64,000 nucleotides of DNA, taken from contig CM042034.1 in NCBI GenBank assembly GCA_023525975.1, positions 62,260,279 through 62,324,278 of the forward strand, in the 5' to 3' direction. The position numbers and the translations under genes were made by a program. Numbering within the stretch: position 1 is the stretch's first letter; every line of letters begins with the position of its first letter. Below the pieces are notes generated by a model. The model was not told the DNA's origin. It made no database searches and worked only from the letters and a program-made list of their open reading frames with translations. Positions 9,262-19,467 of the stretch are shown one piece after another. This DNA is from Smallanthus sonchifolius. Taxonomy: Eukaryota; Streptophyta; Magnoliopsida; Asterales; Asteraceae.

Positions 9262-11480
9262 TCGACGCACGTAGGAGGGGGCGAAGGCCACGAAGGAGGG
9301 TCTGGTGACAAAGAACTTAGGGTTTCAATAGGCAATGCTATGGTGACAAAGATGAATTTGTGCTTGATATATTGTGAAAATTGAGATGCGTAATCAGAAT
9401 TCGGTCCAGATTCGTTGAACTTTGACTCGTCAGAAACCTCGAGCTGTAATGGCGGTAAGGAGAGAATGAAATGGTGTTACGAAAGCAAAATCGGCGTGTC
9501 GTCCAAATACAGCTCAACGCCATTGTTGTGGTTCAGCAACAAATCTGTATCAATATGTTTTCAAATTATGACTTCGAATCAAATTTTAATTTGTAGGATC
9601 TTTCTCAAATTGAAATTATAGTTACCGAAAGTCACATTTGGCTTTGTTTTTGCTCTAGAATTATCTCTACCACCATGTAAGAAGCTACTAACCATCACCT
9701 GTCACCAAAAAAATTGGGGAAAATTGAAGTGAGAAGAAAAAAGATGTAAAAATGATACTTGTACTTGGGTGGAGGCTTCTAGTTAGGTTGTGGGGGCTAC
9801 CCGTCTCAGCAAGTAGATAACAACCAGGTGGCGGCGACAGTGGTGGTGGTGGGAGAAAGGGGGTGTTTGGGGATGAATAAAGGGGGTGTTTAGGGATGAA
9901 GAAAGGGTAAAATAGTAATTCAATAAGTTATTTTAAAAGAATTGGATAAATATGTAATATATAGGCTTTAGGAAGGAGAAATTTGTAATTAAAATTAGAG
10001 GTTGGGTAAATATGTAATAAATGAACTTAAAAAGAGAATATATGTAAATGACATTTTAAACTATTATATTGTAATTTACATTTACATAACATACATTTTA
10101 GGAAGGATATGTGAGTGTGTGAACAATACTTTTGCTCTATTGGTGGGTTTGGACGGCCAACCAATCACAGCATTCCACGGCCTAAGCCCGCAAAGTTGGA
10201 CGGACGACGGAGTATATTTAATTGCATTGGAAGGTTACGAACCCTTCTTCTCAAGGACTCCATCTTCTTTCTTTCGCCGCTTCCTCTTTCTTATTTCTCA
10301 AGACTGAAGAAATTGAACGCTATAGGTGATTGGTAAAAAATACCCTCCCCACCGTACAACGTTTTCTTCTCTCTCTTTGGTGTCGACAGAGATAAACTAG
10401 GATTGTGGACTAGAGATCGGTAAATGCATCAAAAGAATTTCGGCCATCAGATAGCAGAAGAACACGACGATTCCGAGTCGGAAAACCCTATTTTCAAAAT
10501 AAAAATCACAGTCTCTGCATATCACGATGAACAAGAAAATTGTTTCAAAGTCGAAATACAGAAAAATCTGATTTCAAAAGAATGTATCCCCAAATCATTT
10601 GTTCATCTTGTGAAGTCCTTTTGACAACCAAATCATTTGCTCTAGAATTTCTGAAGTTTTGTTATTCTATCGGATTAAAAAAACCCCTCATTGTAATCCT
10701 TGTCTGTTTCGTTTACACATGATGGTGTTTTTGGTGTCGACAGATGTTGCCAGAGACGATGACAACAGCAACAAACCCACGCCATCATCGTCTATTTCTT
10801 GAGTAACACAGCTTACCGCCGGGGCCGGGAAATTATTTTACATTTATTATAAATTTTATTTTACATTTTTATAATATTTATATCTAATACTTATATGTGT
10901 TTGACGTCTCTGTCACTACCGCCTGTAGTACAACTCTTCGCATCAAGTTATACATTTACGAATGAGAAATTATTAATAACTTTTAAATATTAGTATTAGT
11001 TTTCAAGAATTCCAATTTTTATACTACTAATTATTATTAAAACATTTTACTTTTATTTTAATTTTAACTATATACATTTTGGTAAGGATGTTCATGGTTC
11101 TTATTTGTTATTGGTTGGTTTGGACGTGATATCACGTGTCGCGTGTTGATTGATTGTTTATTTTATTTTTTAATCCAGCTTTTTTTGTTTTTTCTCCTAC
11201 GTTTTTTTTCGTTCAACGTTTTGTTTTAGTAGATGTAGATATAATATATTTGGTACTATTTGACAAATTTTATTTATTTTTTAAAAACTAATACTGGGTG
11301 CATAACTGCATATAACCAATATAGATGTAAACGCGTGTCAGTTATCTTTTGGGTATTAAACTTTAAACTTTTCTGTACCGTCGATGTAAAACACGTTTCA
11401 ACATCTTTTCAAACGTGTTATCGCTTATAATTTAGTTTGAACCCGCGACCCCGCCGCGAAGCGCGACAATAAATGCTAGT
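9262..11480 (+). mobile_element. Region with a Helitron-like 3' end (ends 11479), 5' end not found
   Basis: The right side ends with a GC-rich, hairpin-capable segment (CCGCCGCGAAGCGCG, 11451-11465) followed 10 bases later by CTAG and a T. This is the usual form of a plant Helitron 3' end. The 5' TC end was not located, so the left border given here is only the edge of the 2-kb repeat. The interior includes sequence resembling gene leaders and an orphan reading frame at 10424. No Rep/helicase is present, so any Helitron here is non-autonomous. Confidence 0.45.
10424..10624 (+). pseudogene. Orphan 66-codon reading frame, possible captured gene fragment
   Basis: The frame starts MHQKNFGHQIAEEHDD and is acidic and then mixed in composition, unlike the AT-rich shadows around it. 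Upstream, 10240-10420 looks like a plant leader with pyrimidine-rich stretches and possible splice sites. A stretch near the end (KECIPKSFVHLVKSF) faintly recalls the IPKSF part of plant B3 DNA-binding domains, but the match is too weak to name it. It lies within the candidate Helitron, a type of element known to capture gene pieces. Confidence 0.2.
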
Positions 11481-12275
11481 TGTATATAAAAAATAAGATG
11501 TAGATCCAGATGGTGAGTAATGTTTTTCTTAATAACATGATTTTATAGTTATATAAAATATTTTATGCACCACTAATAAATATTTTACATAGCATTTTTA
11601 AATTGTTTAATGCTTTTTATAGTTACGGGATTTATTATTTTAGACTTATGTTTAACAACTTTAATCTCATTTGGTTGGTTTTGTTAATACATGATTTCGT
11701 ATTTAAGTTTATATTTAGGTTTTATACGCTCTGTGTTATTCTATTTCTATAAACACACCATGTTGACTAAAACCTAAGGTTAATCTACGAAAAAACTAGA
11801 AAAAAAACATCATTTTATTTAAATAACAATAAACAATAAATAAAAAAACAATGTTTATTTAAAAAACAACATGTGCGTTGATTTGGAACAAAAAAACAAC
11901 ATTTATTTAAATAACAATAAACAATAAATAAAAAAAAATAGTTTAAATCACGAAAAAGAGGGATGAATCCCACATTTCTAGTTTTCCTTATTTTGTTGAA
12001 AATGAGGAAATACCTTTAATACCCTTTTGTAAAAAGAAATCAACATTTTATTTACAATAATGTCACTAGTATTATAATAGCCCTTGATTTAAGAAGATGG
12101 AATGCCAAGATCATTTCTTACGTTTTTTAGGATAACAACATTTTATTTACAAAAACGCCATAAACATAAACACATCAAAACAACATGACTAAAAAAGCAA
12201 AAAAAATACCATGTTAAAATTTGTCATTGTGAAAACGCCATGACAAAAAAAAACTAAAACGTCATATTCAAATTG
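11481..12275. other. AT-rich sequence with scattered ACACCATG motifs
   Basis: No gene is visible. Short motifs of the ACACCATG type and repeated AAATAACAATAAACAATAAA phrases occur at 11750-12260. They lead into copy 2 of the 2-kb unit. Confidence 0.5.
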
Positions 12276-12510
12276 GCATCTAGATGTAAAACACCATGAC
12301 CAATGTAAAACTCATGTAGAAAACGCTCAGTTCATGTAAAAAAATATGGTTTTTACATGCCCAATCTAAAACACCATGTGTAAAAAGGCATGTGTAAAAG
12401 ACCATAAACAGAATGTTAAAAGCACAGTTCAAAAACACCATAAATTTCCAGTTCTGAAACAACTTAAAACGCCGAGTTCAAAAACACCATAAAACGACGA
12501 ATTGTTTTTT

Positions 12511-12544
<34 letters not shown>

Positions 12545-12825
12545 ATATCATACTCGTTGGAAAGATAAAAAACGCTCATTATTATGGTGTAATTTAAAAA
12601 AATAATAATAATAACGCATAAAAAAGTTATGAACGTTTAAATAGATGGGGGATATGCATGTGACTTGCATGTGCATTTTTCTTGTCATGTGAGTAACATG
12701 TGGATGATGGGTTTACATTTTTACCCTTTTTCTTTGGAATATTTCTTGGACACATGACACTCTATGGTGGCTTTTTATACTTTTTTCACTTCTTATAATA
12801 TCCCTCCCCTATGTGTGTGTGTGTG

Positions 12826-12857
<32 letters not shown>

Positions 12858-14310
12858 GGTGAGATCATATACAAAATGTTTTTCTTCTAAAAAATATAGG
12901 AACCAATTACATAGTGACATGTGTACAATTAGAGATCTTAATAGAGGGGCATTTTCGTATTTTTCTATTTTGTTGTTATAATTGCAATCCCTAAATTTAT
13001 GCAACCCATTTTTAAATGTGTTTTCCTTTTTGTCAGACTCTTCAATCTTTATATTAGTCAAAATTGTTTTCTAATTTTCTGGCTATATTTCTTAATACGA
13101 ACATTGAAAGAATTCGAAATTTCTTTACATGAATTTATCATTTCTTTCTTCATCCTCTATGTAATAATCTTTTATCAACAGAGATGTCAAGTGAAATGCA
13201 TGTAGATGGTGTATTTTCGGGTAAGTTTTTTGTTTTTATTGTTTATAGTGATCTTATTTTTCATTTAGATCGATCTCTTCACTCTATTCCCTTATGTGTT
13301 TTTGTTTTTATTTTACTTCGATCGGTTAACATTATATAATATGTGATTATCAGTGTAAGTGTGCATCTTCTAGCCATCATAAGATTTTGATTAGATGATA
13401 AAAGTGAAAATTTAATAAAACAAAATATATACTTCTATTATCTGCGATTAACACACCGTGTTGTTATACTCCACTGTGACCATTTATGTTTAAACCGTCG
13501 TGTTATTTAACACACCGATTTACACACCGTGTTGTTATCCCACTGTGTTGCTTTACTCACTACATTCGGATTTATCATTATAAATTATCGTGTAGCTTAA
13601 CTGTAGTGTGTTGTTTTTATTTTTTTAGATTATATGTTAATGTTCCAACCAGTATCACTACCAAAGACTGGATATAAGAAACATTTTAAGCCGATGCGTG
13701 AGCAAGTCGCCAATAAACTGCCTAGAAGACACATTATGTGGATCTAAAGAGCATGACACATACTTGAAGTGGCGCAAGCGGACAAATTGAAGCAAACCAA
13801 GTATTTTTTTAATTTCTAGTTCATTAATTTTCAACTTCCATATAGATTGTTTGTTTATTACGTTTTTTACTATTTGGATTTATTTTTTTAAACTTATTTT
13901 TTTTAACAATGTTAATTTTATTTGGATTGTAATTTTTATTCATTATTGTTCAGTTAATTGTATATTTTGTTTCCTTAAACACACCGTGTTGATATCATTA
14001 ACTATAAACACACCATGTTGTTACAAATACCTAATGTTGTTTAACCATTAAGAATTATTATACTAGTTGTTTAAACTAGAGTTTTTTTTTACATATTTCT
14101 CCCTCTTAACCTCCTTAAAAACATATATACCTAACCATAAAAATCAATTACATATTTACTCAATACTTACACATTTACCTATTTACCCTTATATGGTTTC
14201 TAACCTAAAAACTCTTTACGTGAAGTCTGTTCCATCAGAAACTCAAATGACGTGGGCAGGAGGGAAGCTCTCTTCGATTATCACGCAGGCAGGAGGGAAG
14301 CTCTGTTTGA
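12276..14310. repeat. 2-kb repeat unit, copy 2
   Basis: This is a direct copy of 7246-9261. It shares the (TA)n tract (longer here, 12513-12542), the 90-bp module at 12551, the (TG)n(TA)n tract near 12812-12857 and the ACACACCGTGTTG motifs. Similarity ends at AGGAGGGAAGCTCT, after which the two copies have different neighbours. Confidence 0.85.
12551..12641 (+). repeat. 90-bp conserved module, copy 2
   Basis: Nearly identical to the copy at 7503 and part of the duplicated 2-kb unit. Confidence 0.85.
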
Positions 14311-15392
14311 CCCAAAAAACTCTTTATTGAAAAACACCATGACTAGAAAAACTCAATGTTGAAAACAGCATAAATATGTGTTGTTTGAAATTGAGAGTTT
14401 TTATAGTGTTTTACAGAGTTTTATGTTTATGATGTTGAAATTTTAAGCTAAAGTGTAAAACAACATAACAGAAACAAAACGCCATAAACATAAACACGTC
14501 AAAACAACATGGCTAAAAAAGCCAAAAAATACCATGTTGAAATTTGTCATTATGAAAACGTCATGACAAAAAAACTAAAACGCCATATTCAAATTGGCAT
14601 CTAGGAGTAAAACACCATGATCCAAAAAACTCTTTGTTGAAAAACACCATGACTAGAAAAACTCAATATTGAAAAACACCCAGATGAAAACACAATAGAT
14701 GTAAAACACATGTTGAAAACTCACTTTAATTCGAACACAGACTTAACCAAGTTTATGTTTATGGTATTGAAATTTTAAGCTAAAAGTGTAAAACACCATG
14801 ACAGAAGCAAAAACGCCATAAACATTAACACGTTAAAACACTATGACAAAAAAAAGAACATGTTGAAATTTGTCTTTTGTGAAAATGTCATTAACAAAAA
14901 AAACTAAAATGCCATGTTCGAATTGGCCTTTAGTTGAAAAATATCATGACTATAAAAACTCAATGTTGAAAAAACACCATGACTACAAAAACTCAATGTT
15001 AAAAAGCACCCGGTTAAAAACATCATAGATGTAAAACACCATGTTGAAAAAAACTCACTTTAATTCGAACACAGCCTTAACCATGTTTATGTTTATAGTA
15101 TTGAAATTTTAAGCTAAAAGTGTAAAACACCATGACTGAAGCAAAACGTCATAAACATAAACACGTCAAAACACCATGACTAAAAAACCTAAAACGCCAT
15201 GTTCAATTTAGCCCCCAGGTGTAAAACACCATGACCTTTAAAACTTCATGTTGAAAAACACTATGACTAGAAAAAAACTCAATGTTAAAAAATACCCGGT
15301 TAAAAACACCATAGATGTAAAAACCACAGATATAAAACACCATGTTGAAAAAAACCCACTTTAATGTAATTTAAACAAAAATGATTTAATAT
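14311..15392. repeat. Array of degenerate AAAACACCATGA motifs
   Basis: About 1.1 kb of sequence is built from an 11-12-base motif (AAAACACCATGA and variants such as AAAAACTCAATGTTG), often in a larger repeated order. It ends at a (TA)n tract that leads into the MITE at 15405. No coding potential was seen. Confidence 0.8.
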
Positions 15393-15404
15393 ATATATAT
15401 ATAT

Positions 15405-15733
15405 AGGGGAAGGATCAAGAGAAAACCACAAAGTTAGGCGAAAACCAAGAAAACCACTAAAACAATGTGTAATACTATGGACTACGTATACGTAACCGTA
15501 ATTTTTTTGTTTTCGGTTTACGTATACGTAACACTATGGGTTACGTATACGTAAGCCAATATTTAAATGATTTTTTGGTAAAAATGTGTAATATTACATT
15601 GATAATATTATAAATAAATAAAAATAAAGTAAAACAAAAAATAAATATTATCATATGATTGGTTAAAATTGATTTTTTTAGTGGTTTTCTCGGTTTTCGC
15701 CTGACTATGTGGTTTTCTCTAGAACCCTCCCCT
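15405..15733. mobile_element. 329-bp MITE with about 53-bp terminal inverted repeats in a (TA)n tract
   Basis: The left end (AGGGGAAGGATCAAGAG...) and the reverse complement of the right end match over about 53 bp with few differences. (TA)n lies directly on both sides, as for elements that insert into TA microsatellites. The interior carries three copies of the palindrome TACGTATACGTA. No coding capacity was found. The superfamily is uncertain. Confidence 0.85.
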
Positions 15734-15743
15734 ATATATATAT

Positions 15744-15778
<35 letters not shown>

Positions 15779-15786
15779 GGAATATT

Positions 15787-15880
15787 ATACTTGTTAGAAA
15801 GATAAAAAACGTTTGATTTTATGGTGAATGTTTTAAAAAAAAAATAATGACGTATAAAAAAGTTATGGACGTTTTAAAAA
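15787..15880 (+). repeat. 90-bp conserved module, copy 3 (diverged)
   Basis: It shares the TACTTGTTAGAAAGAT and AAAAAAGTTATGGACGTTT ends with the other copies and is followed by the same TGTGACTTGCATGTGCA phrase seen near 7610 and 12658. It lies just after a TA tract. Confidence 0.75.
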
Positions 15881-16097
15881 AGTAGGGGAAATGGAATGTG
15901 ACTTGCATGTGCAAGCTTTTGGGTTGAATCTTCCTATTCTACCCCTTCTGGTGGTTTCCAAGTTCCAGCTATTTACCAAAATACCACCGTGTTAATCTCC
16001 ACCACAAATGACCATGATCTAATAGCCTAGATTTCTTCCTAGACTTTGTAGGGTTTTATCCCTTTCTAGCCTAACCTATACCTATATATATATATAT

Positions 16098-16647
16098 GGG
16101 GAAGGATCATAAGAAAACTCAATGTTCATGAGAAAAACAAAAAACTACTTATTAAAGGTAAAAAAAATAAAAAAAATCATAACTCAAAAAATAAATCAAA
16201 AATTTAAAAACTGTTTCGGAGACCTTATTTCCCACGTCGTCCTCGTTCAAAAAAAAACCCTCGAAAAGTAGTGTGTTTAGCTTTTGGGTTTAGTTTAGCT
16301 TTTAGATTAGGTTTTTGAAGGGGGTGGGGTGGGGTGGGGGGGTTTAGGTTTTTAGGGGGTGGGTGAGGGGGTAGGTGGGGGTGGGGTTAGGTTTTTGGGT
16401 GGGGGTGGGGTGGGGGGTTTATGTTTTTGGGGGTGGGTTAGGTTTTTGGGTTTAGTTTAGGTTTTTGGAGGGGTGGGGTTGGGTGGGGGGTTTAGGTTTT
16501 TGGGGGATGGGTGGGTGGGTTTAGGGTTTTGGGTGGGGGTGGGGGTGGGGGTGGGGTGGGGTGGGGGTTAGGTTTTTGAGTGTACTACACATATGCAGTA
16601 GGAGTTTTTTGGTTTTCCCATGAAAATGAGTTTTCTAATGAACTCAC

Positions 16648-16650
<3 letters not shown>
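16098..16650. mobile_element. MITE with diverged terminal inverted repeats and G-rich core
   Basis: The left end GGGGAAGGATCATAAGAAAA and the reversed right end (AGGGTGAGTTCATTAGAAAA) form roughly 40-bp imperfect inverted repeats inside (TA)n tracts. The core at 16310-16570 is very G-rich (GGGGTGGGG and TTTAGGTTTTTGGGG phrases). Related sequence lies at 41640-42600. No coding capacity was found. Confidence 0.7.
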
Positions 16651-16716
<66 letters not shown>

Positions 16717-16736
16717 TAGATAGATAGATAGATATA
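16651..16736. repeat. (TA)n followed by (GATA)n microsatellite
   Basis: Pure TA dinucleotides are followed by GATA tetranucleotides, adjoining the right end of the MITE. Confidence 0.95.
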
Positions 16737-16824
16737 TTAGGTTATGGTAAAAAATGTTTTAAAAATAAGAAGGATTCTGAGCTTGACATGTGTCATTTTA
16801 TTATTTTTAAAGGGAGGGCATAAT

Positions 16825-18055
16825 GGTCAATGTGTAATATACCAGGTCATTGTGTAATATAAAGTCTGATATTAGAAAATGACCAGACATGATATTACAC
16901 AATGACCAGACCTTACATTACACAATGACCTGACATATTTGAGTGAATTACACAATGAGCTGGAAAACGTAAAACACAATGATCAATACATATAACACAA
17001 TGATGAAAAATATTTGACAAAATGAGCATATTACACAATGACCAGACCTTACATTACACAATGACCTGACATATTTGAGCGAGTTACACAACAATGAGCA
17101 AATTACACAATGAGCTGAAAAACGTAAAACACAATGATGAATACATATGACACAATGATGAAAAATATTTGACAAAATGATGAATACATATAACACAATG
17201 ATGAAAAACATTTGACACAATGACCAGACCTGCCATTACACAATGACCAGACCTGCCATTACACAATTACCAGACCTGATATTACACAATGACCTGATAT
17301 TACACAATGACCAGATCTGATATTACACAATGACTTGACAAATTACACAATGAGCTGGAAAACGTAAAACACAATGATGAATACACATAACACAATAATG
17401 AAAAATATTTGATAAAATGAGCAAATTACACAATGAGTTGGAAAACGTAAAACACAATGATGAATACATATAACACAATGATAAAAAATATTTGACTAAA
17501 TGAGCATATTACACAATGATCAAATTGCACAATAACCAGATCTGACATTACAGAATGACCTGGCATATTTTAGCGAATTACACAATAATGAACAAATTAC
17601 ACAATGAGCTGGAAAACGTAAAACACAATGATGAATACATATAACACAATGATGAAAAATATTTGACAAAATGATCATATTACACAAATGAGCAAATTAC
17701 ACAATGACCAGATCTTACATTACACAATGACCTGCCATATTTGAGCGAATTACATAATAATGAGCAAATTACACAATGAGCTGGAAAACTTAAAACACAA
17801 TGATGAATACATATAACACAATGATGAAAAATATTTGACAAAATAATAAATACATATAACACAATGATGAAAAACATTTGACACAATAATCAGACCTGAC
17901 ATTACATAATGACCAGACCCGATATTACACAATGACATGATATTACACAATGACCAGAACTAATATTACACAATGACCAGAACTAATATTACACAATGAA
18001 CTTGTATTACACAATGACCTGACGAATTACACAATGAGCTGGAAAACATAATTTT
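16825..18055. repeat. 1.2-kb array of ACACAATGA motifs with higher-order order
   Basis: The sequence is built of a 12-base motif (TTACACAATGAC and variants). A longer phrase (AGCTGGAAAACGTAAAACAC, then AATACATATAACACAATGAT) recurs at least five times at uneven spacing. Reverse-strand open frames are by-products of the repeat. The motif resembles the AAAACACCATGA motif at 14311-15392. Confidence 0.9.
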
Positions 18056-18081
18056 TTTTGTTTTTGTATATAACGACACTA

Positions 18082-18170
18082 TACTCGTTTTAAAGATAAA
18101 AACACTCGTTTTTATGGTGTAATGTTTTTAAAAAAATAATGTCGTATATAAAAGTTATGAACGTTTAAAA
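18082..18170 (+). repeat. 90-bp conserved module, copy 4 (diverged)
   Basis: It keeps TACTCGTTTTAAAGATAAAA and AAAAGTTATGAACGTTTAAA and follows the ACACAATGA array directly. This copy links the two kinds of motif array to one element family. Confidence 0.75.
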
Positions 18171-18413
18171 AAGGGGGGAAACTTGATAAAAAGTCAACAA
18201 AAGTGGTCAAGACTAAAATACCCTTCCAATAATTTTTTCTCGTATAATTTAATCTCAAACATTAAATATTTCTACAATTTAATCTCAACATTTTCCTATA
18301 TAATAGATATAATTAAACCTTTTTCTTAAAAAATGAAATATTGATCGACTTGTATATAAGTTAATAATTCTTAATCTACAGAAAAAAAAAATTGAACAGC
18401 CAAAGAAACCGTT
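18171..18413. other. AT-rich flank, no gene seen
   Basis: About 240 bases of AT-rich sequence with no recognised feature precede the 236-bp flanking repeat. Confidence 0.5.
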
Positions 18414-18649
18414 GATAGAGACAATATTATACCATAGCGTTTTACAGTGTATTTCATTGGCAAACCTGTTATTATGTACTATTAGTAGTCAAATAACATC
18501 CTAATAGTATTTAGAAAAACAAAGAGAAAGTTTTAAAATCTCATAATAATGCTAAATGAAAAGGATTTTGCAGTATTATAAAAGTTAAGGGATACATGTA
18601 AACCTTTAAAGCTTAATCAATAACTTTGATGATTTTTCAAAAAACACAT
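18414..18649 (+). repeat. 236-bp flanking direct repeat, left copy
   Basis: It starts GATAGAGACAATATTATACC and ends AACACAT directly against the LTR at 18650. A second 236-bp copy lies at 49680-49915, directly after the LTR at 48956-49678. The two differ at only a few positions. Confidence 0.92.
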
Positions 18650-19410
18650 TGTAGGATCGTAAAATTACAAGGTGATTCTGTTCTAGTTGATATTGGCGGA
18701 AACAATAGCAACCAACAAAGTAAACAAGTAAACAACAAGAATACTGATAAATGCACTGTTGTATTAGACTTCTGAGATTACAAGTTTACAAGTAAAACAC
18801 TATCAAGAAGCACTATCAAGGCACACAAGCACTAGTAACCACACCTTGTTTGAAGTGTTTACAAGATATATATAGTAACTTAGAATCAAGACAGACCCTT
18901 GATTCTAAGGATCAGATCTAACACAAACCGTTGATCTTGTTTATTAATCTAAATTACACGCAAAGGCTAATCTAGATAACTTTACTGAAACGTCTTCTTA
19001 GGCATCATTGTTTGCATGCTTGGAGACGCGTGACATTGTCCTTTATTGGTTGCACCACTAAGGTTCCTTTTGCTTGGAGTGTGGCAGTTGCTTTTGCAGA
19101 AAGGTGTCAGAGGCGCTTCACATGGATAGTCAGCTGCAACGTTTGGTCTTCAGTGAATAAGGCTATCAGCAGCAGAGATGAGAATAATACTGCTGATAAG
19201 CCCATCAGCAGCACCTTGTGTTGAATGCTGCTGATAAGCCTATCAGCAGCAACAAGTGTTGAATGCTGCTGATAAGCCTATCAGCAGCAACAAGTGTTGA
19301 ATGCTGCTGATAAGCCTATCAGCAGCAATATGTGATGAATGCTGCTGATAAGCCTATCAGCAGCATTTGTACTTAGAATAATTTGGTAGCAATCAGTCTT
19401 TGGTTATACA
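18650..19410 (-). repeat. Sirevirus LTR A (3' LTR)
   Basis: On + it runs from TGTAGGATCG to TTGGTTATACA and is followed by the purine tract. TATATATA near 18867 is the likely TATA box of the - strand promoter. A palindrome array lies at 19189-19364. The sequence is nearly identical to LTR C (48956-49678) and clearly different from LTR B (39698-40571). Confidence 0.92.
19189..19364 (-). repeat. Palindrome array in Sirevirus LTR A, five units
   Basis: The 38-bp unit holds a perfect palindrome with arms GCTGCTGATA and TATCAGCAGC and spacer AGCC, linked by AACAAGTGTTGAAT. The first unit is imperfect. The array lies in U3, upstream of the TATA box. LTR C has four units and LTR B eight. Confidence 0.93.
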
Positions 19411-19425
19411 AACTCCCCCTAGACT
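19411..19425 (-). promoter_or_regulatory. Sirevirus polypurine tract
   Basis: On - it reads CTAGGGGGAGTT directly before the 3' LTR, in the expected place for plus-strand priming. Confidence 0.8.
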
Positions 19426-19467
19426 GATGCAACCAAAATTCTTCTAATTACTTTGCTGCTGAAGCTT

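Noticed and set aside
16948..17950. Reverse-strand frames of 60-90 codons rich in HHCVICIHHC
   Set aside because: They translate the ACACAATGA motif array. The His/Cys pattern comes from the repeat, not from a metal-binding protein.
19189..19364. CRISPR-like array of palindromic repeats with short spacers
   Set aside because: The spacers are also repeats, the array lies in an LTR of a plant retroelement, and no cas genes are present.
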